Positions 59,751-64,000 of a stretch of DNA of 64,000 nt are shown here, in pieces (position 1 is the stretch's first letter; each line of letters opens with the position of its first letter). Location: the NCBI GenBank assembly GCA_015698045.1, contig BLAL01000175.1, positions 124,001-188,000 of the forward strand. The letters are read 5' to 3'. A program made the position numbers and the translations under genes. The stretch is from Rhizophagus clarus. Its lineage: Eukaryota > Glomeromycota > Glomeromycetes > Glomerales > Glomeraceae. The notes under the pieces are model-generated. The model saw only the letters and a program-made list of their open reading frames with translations. It did no database searches and had not been told where the DNA came from.

Positions 59751-61524
59751 TTATCCCCCTACATGACAAATGTTAATTATCAAAGAGTTGGATATATTTA
59801 AAGAAAATGGACCTCGTACATCATCTGAAGCTCCGGAAGAATGCACTGAATCCACCTCAACATTTCCAAATTCCACATTCTCATCTCCAAGATCCACTGT
59901 TTCGTCATGTCCAAAATCCACATCTGACTGTCGTGAACGTTCTGGTGAGTTTGGAGGATGAGATGTTGATCGTTCTGGAACCTATAGATATATAAAATAT
60001 AAGTAAATGATGGTTAAACCAATATTTATTTAATTTATACTTACAGGTTCTCTCTGTCGTTTTTTTGATGTATGACAACGATTTGAGAGTCCTGTGTAAG
60101 CAACCCGCTTTACAGGTCGAAGGGTTCGAATGTCACTCATTGTAGCTGCCGATAACCTTTGCCTTCTCCAAACGGCTTGGACTCCTATTTATTCAATGGC
60201 AATTTTAAAAAATCAAAGTTATATTACTTATTAGTGATATTATATTGAACTTACTTATAGGTTCCGGCCGAGATATATTTAATTGCCTGACACCTTCTGT
60301 TAATTCCGGAGTTTCATTATCAATATCCGAAATTTCCTCTTCCTCCTATAATGTAAAAAAAAAAATCAATTCTGCTGCTCTGGCATAAAAAAGTTTATGT
60401 ATAAATATAAATACCATTTACCTGAAAATCAATGAGGTGAGGGCTATCAATGTTAGAAGGCTCAGCTTCTTCGATTGGAGCAGGAGGATCATGAGCATCA
60501 TCTTCATCCTCCTCATCCAAGTTGTATTCCCATCTCTGTGCTACCACTTCTATTAGGGCATTAAGATGATTTCTTTCTCTTCTCTAAAATAAAATAAGAT
60601 AGTTTAGCAAAGTTATGGTGATTACCACTACATTGTCAATCATATCTTGTATTTACCAACTTGCACTCCACCTCAACATCTTTCCAATAATTTTCCATAC
60701 CAGAACGTTCCTTATTAATCTATTAAGAGAGGGTTAATTGTTAACAATGCACTGAATTTTATTTAGGATAAAGAAGGTACATAACCAACTCCTCCTCGAG
60801 AATCAGTAGACTTTACCACGACAAAGTTAGGTACCCATGCAGGAAAAGCTGGGGTGGTTACCAACAGTAACTGCACAGTAATTCTCCCAATCCGAATGAA
60901 AGCAGAAGAGGAGTTCCCCACCCTTTGCAAAACAAAAAACAACGCACCTTTTCTAATAATTCATTTTCCAATGTTGCTTTTTGAGAAAAACGACGGAACC
61001 AAGTGATATCAAGTGCCTTCCATGAAGTAGTACCTACTTCAGCTAATGAAGAGGCAACAACCACTTCTCGGTGACGACGAAGGAAGCCTGAATATGAAGG
61101 ATTCAATCGATCTTTTAAATAAGCGTCAAGTTCTATAAAGTTGAAAATTTGTGGGTTTGTAGAGAAAATAAAAGGATAGTTAGTATCCATATCATTGGAA
61201 TTAATGTCGTATTTTGTCAAGACTTCCTCAAAACTGGGGTCTGAGAAAAAGGAACGGTCCTGGTTTTCCTTGAGATTCTTGGCCTCTTTTGTGAATCTCG
61301 CAGCTGGTCCGAAGAGAGCGAAAACCTTGTTCGGTCATGTCAATAAAGCTGACAATTCTTTCTTCACGAAGTATTGCGAAATCATCCTTGTCAAGTTTCA
61401 GGTTTTGTTCCTTCAAGTGAACAATAAGGGTATCCGTATCCCAGATAAGCTATCATAAGAACTTACCAGCATATCCTAGATAAGTTTCTACATTATCAAC
61501 TGGGATTCCTCTAGCAGACGACAT
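59751..61524 (-). pseudogene. Seven-exon gene with N-terminal SAM-like region, 5' part damaged
   Basis: Exons: 61524-61467 (MSSARGIPVDNVETYLGYA), 61449-60948, 60719-60657, 60583-60422, 60345-60255, 60184-60045 and 59981-59751. Junctions from exon 2 onward are GT..AG and phase-consistent. Exon 2 begins LIWDTDTLIVHLKEQNLKLD and DFAILREERIVSFIDMTE, resembling the SAM-like helical bundle common in Glomeromycotina proteins. A frameshift near 61325 is needed to reach GPAARFTKEAKNLKENQD and the long downstream frame (EEVLTKYDINSNDMD... to LENELLEK). Exon 1 and exon 2 are separated by only 17 nt with TGA and TAG and do not join in phase. Later exons encode an acidic stretch (NLDEEDEDD), then basic VKRVAY and SKKRQREP, and an acidic tail. 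Possibly nuclear. Either recently broken or misread in the 5' part; function unknown. Confidence 0.65.
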
Positions 61525-61658
61525 CGTTTTGAATATTTTGAATAAAAATGAAAAACAAAAACAGTGAAGTTATGGTATTAAAATAGTAAAAAAGTCTCGT
61601 AAGATCGTTTTGTTTAGAAACTTTTTTTTCAAAAGGGTATATATATCCGAAATGAAAC

Positions 61659-62000
61659 GCGAGTTTATTAGCGTGTTTACTGTGTAAAAATCACACATGA
61701 TTTGTAATTTCTCAAGCTACTTTCACAAGCTATTTCTCACGATATTTTTAATTTACAATTAACACCCCGCCAATCGCGACAATCACGAAAAATGCGAGTT
61801 TAGTAGCGTGTTTATTGCGTAAAAAATCGCATAATTTCTCAAGCTATTATTTCACAAGCTATTTCTCATGCTATTTCTAATTTACAATTAACACCCCACA
61901 TCGCGACAATCACGACAATCGCGTGTTTACTGCGTAAAAATCGTACATGATTTTTAAAAATTGACATGATTTATCAAATTATTATTTCTCAAGCTATTTC
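61659..62000. repeat. Three tandem copies of a 120-136-bp repeat
   Basis: Copies begin at 61659, 61794 and about 61921 with (GCGAGTTTA)TTAGCGTGTTTACTG. They continue with CGTAAAAATC, CTCAAGCTATTTCTCA and (in the first two) ATTTACAATTAACACCCC, then CGCGACAATCACGA. The array starts 135 bp upstream of the ATG of the SAM-like gene and so covers its promoter. Confidence 0.85.
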
Positions 62001-62753
62001 TCACGCTATTGGCAATTATTATGAACCCTATTAATGGATGGCTGATTGTTCCACAAACACGATTGAACCTCAGAAAGGCGGAATCTTATTGGATGACCAT
62101 CTCGTAATTTATGGAAACTCGCTAGCGCTAGGAAGTGTCCTAGAACTGTCGTAGAACTTATTTATTTATTTAAATGTTATAGACTAATTGTTACATCATT
62201 AATACATAACAAATTAAAGAAAAAAAATATCTAGTACTAATATGTAAAACCCCCTCTCAAACGAGCCAGTTGCTGCCAGCCTATAGTATTACCACTAAGA
62301 AGCTACGGTCGATTAGTGAACAATTTAAAGGATATGGGAAAACTAAAGTTTGGAATCAAAGTGCGTAAAGTTAGAAGGTGAATCTCGCCAATACGAGAGT
62401 CATGAGTCTGAGTGAAGATAATTGGAGCCAACCGCAGAGTACAAGGTCGATTAGAAGTAGGTGTATCGTAGTGTGAAGAAAATTTACACGTTGTTGGTGA
62501 GAATTTCTATTTGGGTGAGTGTGATTAACGCTTGGGTGAGTGTGGTGAATTGGTCGTGTAGTTGAAACTTCAGTGATTCACGTGACTGAAAAGCTCCTCA
62601 GGTAATGAGTCTTGCTTTTTTAAGTTGCGTGGATCTTCCAGTATTTCTGGGTGAAATCAATAAAAAATTTAGCTAAAAATTGGTATATAGTATATAATCA
62701 AGTCGTCTTCAAAGTGACAAACGTGTGAATCAGATCTGTTAGTTGTTACAGGA
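62001..62753. other. Region with an unsupported minus-strand open stretch
   Basis: On the minus strand about 62495-62310 a frame without ATG reads SNRPCTLRLAPIIFTQTHDS and EIHLLTLRTLIPNFSFP. It is G+C-richer than the flanks and could be a 3' exon or relic of the next entry. On the plus strand TTGGGTGAGTGTG is duplicated at 62511-62547. Confidence 0.3.
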
Positions 62754-63178
62754 TCAACAGCTGCAGAGACATTCAAAAGGTGTTGTGGCAGAAACCCCAG
62801 TGTGAGTTGTTGTTAAGTCGTGAATTACATTCCGTACACGTGCTAGGATAATTTCTTTGTTGGATGTCCGCCATCGATAAATTGTGGCTGAAGTTCTTGA
62901 TTTTAAGCAGTCGTTACGCTGACTACAGGGATTGTTATCTGTTGATGATAAGAACCACTTATTGGTGGCCTGCCAGTCTACTTTATATTCGTTGGATAAA
63001 GTAAATAAATGTTTCTTGCTATCCTCAATAATTTCATCTAAATTTTTAATAAAACCTCTGCATCCAGGCTTAGTATCCCCTTGTATTACCAATATTCTTC
63101 TTCCATAGTTTAATAAGATCGTCATCTAAATTCAAATATGCATCAACAATAAATCGCAAAGACCTTTTTCTCAATTGA
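62754..63178 (-). pseudogene. Relic or fragment of an unrecognised gene
   Basis: From 63178 one frame reads TQLRKRSLRFIVDAYLNLDD and DLIKLWKKNIGNTRGY before TAA. In the neighbouring frame the sequence continues RGFIKNLDEIIEDSKKHLF, EYKVDWQATNKWFLSSTDNN and IYRWRTSNKEIILARVRNVI, up to a TGA at 62754. A frameshift near 63070 would merge both into one roughly 140-residue protein. A 123-codon frame starting MTILLNYGRRIL at 63125 is the intact portion. No domain recognised; helical, Lys-rich. Confidence 0.4.
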
Positions 63179-63235
63179 GTGCTGACTGCGTGTATGCAGT
63201 ATATAAAAAATTTGGCCAATCACCTTTTTGGATTA

Positions 63236-63333
63236 CGAAAGTTACAAAGGTTTCGGAGGTTTCGAATTTTACACCTGTGGCAAAACTAGTTCCGCCCAGT
63301 TTCGGAGGTTTCGCCTAGGTTTCGCCCGCAATA
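63236..63333 (-). repeat. Dispersed GCGGGCGAAAC repeat, copy 2 (inverted)
   Basis: Reverse complement starts GCGGGCGAAACCTAGGCGAAAC and contains three CCGAAAC motifs, matching the organisation at 56398-56545. The two copies are 6.8 kb apart in opposite orientation. Confidence 0.6.
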
Positions 63334-63345
63334 TTACTGTGAAGA

Positions 63346-64000
63346 TAAATTATAAAATTCTCAGGATCATACATACAGCATATAGCTATCAAATGACCAC
63401 TAATTGCAGCTTTTTCATACTAAAATGCGCCTATTTTAAATTCGTGTTAACATTCCTATAAAACCAACCTAATTTAAACTGTCCTATTGCATAATTTTTA
63501 TTAGCCAAATTTTATAATATTCAAATGTCAGTTTATCACTTTTGTGTTGAGCATGACTTATAACTTGAACTATGGTTATCATGTCTTAGTTGCTAATGAT
63601 GTTAGAACTTACGGGAGAAAATTTATCGTCCAAAGATTAAAAAATTTAATTAAATGATTTTCTTATATTTTTGGATAAATTATGGTAATTAATTAATTTT
63701 ACATGATATCTTTTAAGCTCCAGTCTCTTTAGAGCTAGCAGACGTGATAATTTAATTCTAAAAAGAAAGTAAAAATCGTGAAGGATTAATTTTGGTGTTC
63801 AAGAACTTACCGGAACGACACCACCTGGTAATCTATGTGAAAAAGGCTGACATACTAATCAATTTCAACATAAAGGCTTATAAAGCCATTAAAACACTTA
63901 AAAGAAAACGTTACTTGATCGATTATTTCGAAAGATATTCGGGTATGTTATCACACTGAAACAGATAGATCTCGCGTTGAACCTTTCAGGAAAAAAACAT
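63346..64000. other. A/T-rich end of the window
   Basis: No gene supported. A short frame near 63228-63461 overlaps the dispersed repeat and is judged spurious. Confidence 0.4.

Noticed and set aside
61450..61466. Real 17-nt intron between exons 1 and 2 of the SAM-like gene
   Set aside because: The exons do not join in phase when the segment is removed, unlike the candidate at 9663-9679.
63228..63461. 77-codon frame MDYESYKGFGGFEF
   Set aside because: Overlaps the dispersed GCGGGCGAAAC repeat; no supporting features.

Overview
The window is nuclear DNA of a very A+T-rich eukaryote, most probably an arbuscular mycorrhizal fungus of the Rhizophagus/Glomus group. This is an inference from short GT..AG introns (about 75-100 nt), a family of protein kinases fused to C-terminal Sel1 repeats, a Crinkler-type N-terminal domain, trypsin-like relics, and many decayed genes in A/T-rich DNA. 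No rRNA, bacterial operon or CRISPR array was seen.

Layout. 1-4446 is a near-perfect inverted repeat (arms 1-1993 and 2454-4446, three mismatches found). Each arm carries the same two genes pointing inward: a spliced gene with an in-frame TAA and a small double-CxxC zinc-binding protein. The 460-bp spacer holds a strong hairpin and four to five 32-bp direct repeats. 5.9-6.9 kb is a broken minus-strand kinase. 7-14.4 kb is mostly gene-poor, with an unrecognised gene relic at 9.6-10.2 kb and a roughly 305-bp tandem repeat containing a tRNA-like fold at 11.85-12.6 kb. 14.5-17.6 kb holds a decayed unknown gene and a decayed kinase-Sel1 gene. 18.6-20 kb is a one-exon zinc-ribbon kinase.

The core is a family of kinase-Sel1 genes with the same five-exon structure (intron phases 0,1,0,1): 20893-23032, 28667-30839, 31455-33580 (broken), 50402-52564 (open frame, but a predicted pseudokinase) and 53787-55930, plus the relics at 5.9 and 15.8 kb. 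Upstream regions share a TATAAATA-like box 80-97 nt before the ATG. The set looks like a birth-and-death cluster.

24.8-25.2 kb encodes a coiled-coil, probably tail-anchored small protein. 34.8-37.5 kb (minus) holds a decayed trypsin-like gene, a Crinkler N-terminal gene and another gene relic. 40.8-43.9 kb (minus) is a kinase with the opposite domain order: 15 nearly identical N-terminal Sel1 repeats, then a zinc ribbon and a kinase. 47.1-48.2 kb is a pseudogene. 49249-49971 is a non-autonomous hAT-like element with perfect 8-bp target duplications. 59.7-61.5 kb (minus) is a seven-exon gene whose 5' SAM-like part is frameshifted. The last 2.5 kb contain tandem repeats and a relic.

Working together: intact kinase-Sel1 proteins are expected to be cytoplasmic signalling proteins in which Sel1 solenoids bind partners. 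The remaining genes show no shared pathway. The region reads as a rapidly evolving accessory segment shaped by duplication, transposons and decay.
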